Source of the DNA: Trichomonas tenax
Taxonomy: Eukaryota; Parabasalia; Trichomonadida; Trichomonadidae
Reading direction: 5' to 3'
DNA: 64,000 bases
Assembly: GCA_023091735.1 (NCBI GenBank)
Contig: JALKBU010000107.1
Span: forward strand, 19,181-83,180
Shown here: positions 63,762 to 64,000 of the stretch, piece by piece
How the letters are laid out: every line of letters begins with the position of its first letter
Position numbering within the stretch: the stretch's first letter is position 1
The notes under the pieces: generated by a model
Told to the model about the DNA's origin: nothing
The model's database searches: none
The model's input: the letters and a program-made list of their open reading frames with translations, nothing else
Translations under genes and position numbers: made by a program

Positions 63762-64000
63762 TAAAATTTTTAAAAATCAATTCAAAGAGTCTAGGACAAA
63801 AGTGAATATCAAAAAGTGATATAGAACCTTAAAGTCACTTTTCATGAATAAACTGTCACTTTTTTGCGCGGGCAAATTGGCACCTTTATAAAAAGTGTTA
63901 TAAATATCTTTGTAGTCTAAACAATAATGACATTTATAGATTGAAACTCCACGCTGAGTATGAAGACCATAAACATAGTTCATTGCAAATTTTTGTTGCA
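63762..64000. promoter_or_regulatory. Upstream region with four TCACTTTT elements
   Basis: On the minus strand, within 110 bases upstream of the surface-protein ATG, lie AAAAAAGTGACAG, GAAAAGTGACTTT, ATCACTTTTTG and TTCACTTTTGT. The latter two are good Inr-like candidates (TCA-Py-T-T) about 40-55 bases before the start; the former are their reverse orientation. Confidence 0.5.

Overview
The window reads as nuclear DNA of a parabasalid protist (a trichomonad: Trichomonas, Tritrichomonas or a relative). The evidence is a set of intronless genes on both strands in AT-rich spacers, a pyrophosphate-type phosphofructokinase, a bacterial-type thiol peroxidase and threonine synthase beside ordinary eukaryotic genes (RPL3, proteasome alpha, importin, CEP76), TCACTTTT Inr-like elements a few bases before several start codons, and decayed ankyrin and Pmp-like surface-protein genes between the live ones. 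I cannot fix the species from sequence alone.

Layout. 1-9.9 kb: a lipid-anchored caspase-like protein that appears catalytically dead, 2,3-BPG-type phosphoglycerate mutase, ankyrin and Pmp-like relics, a calcineurin-like phosphoesterase, a 1049-residue coiled-coil protein, a broken small secreted ORF and the KEOPS subunit Pcc1. 10-19 kb: proteasome alpha (PSMA4), a three-hairpin spacer, TTI1, a long-chain acyl-CoA ligase and PPi-PFK. 19-26.6 kb: a gene-poor stretch with a dead type I membrane-protein gene, a remarkable array of alternating hairpin cassettes inside terminal inverted repeats, Sua5 and an ankyrin relic. 26.6-31.6 kb: a LisH-like protein, a helical-repeat protein, CEP76 and Tpx. 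33-40.6 kb: a 2003-residue helical giant and a tRNA-Pro gene split in its T-loop by about 460 bp. 41-50 kb: a nucleostemin-type GTPase, a small coiled-coil protein, threonine synthase, a PP4/PP6-like phosphatase, a MITE-like element and an acidic repeat protein. 50.8-64 kb: a helical protein with a frame problem at its 5' end, an importin-beta, a second MITE-like element whose end abuts a start codon, RPL3, a Pmp-like pseudogene and a 1234-residue type I surface protein.

There is no operon logic: neighbours are mostly unrelated housekeeping genes, each with its own short upstream region. Pathway pairs do occur: Pcc1 and Sua5 both serve tRNA t6A synthesis, and PGM and PPi-PFK are glycolytic. 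Several start codons were moved downstream to the first ATG because the longest open frame begins at TTG or GTG.

The strongest candidates for undescribed biology are the hairpin-cassette array at 22.9-24.06 kb, whose stems change in a compensating way between copies; the T-loop-interrupted tRNA-Pro gene at 40.0-40.56 kb; the inverted-repeat elements at 46.6-46.9 and 55.5-55.86 kb; and an 11-base intergenic motif, TTTACATGNCA, seen about 20 times outside genes.
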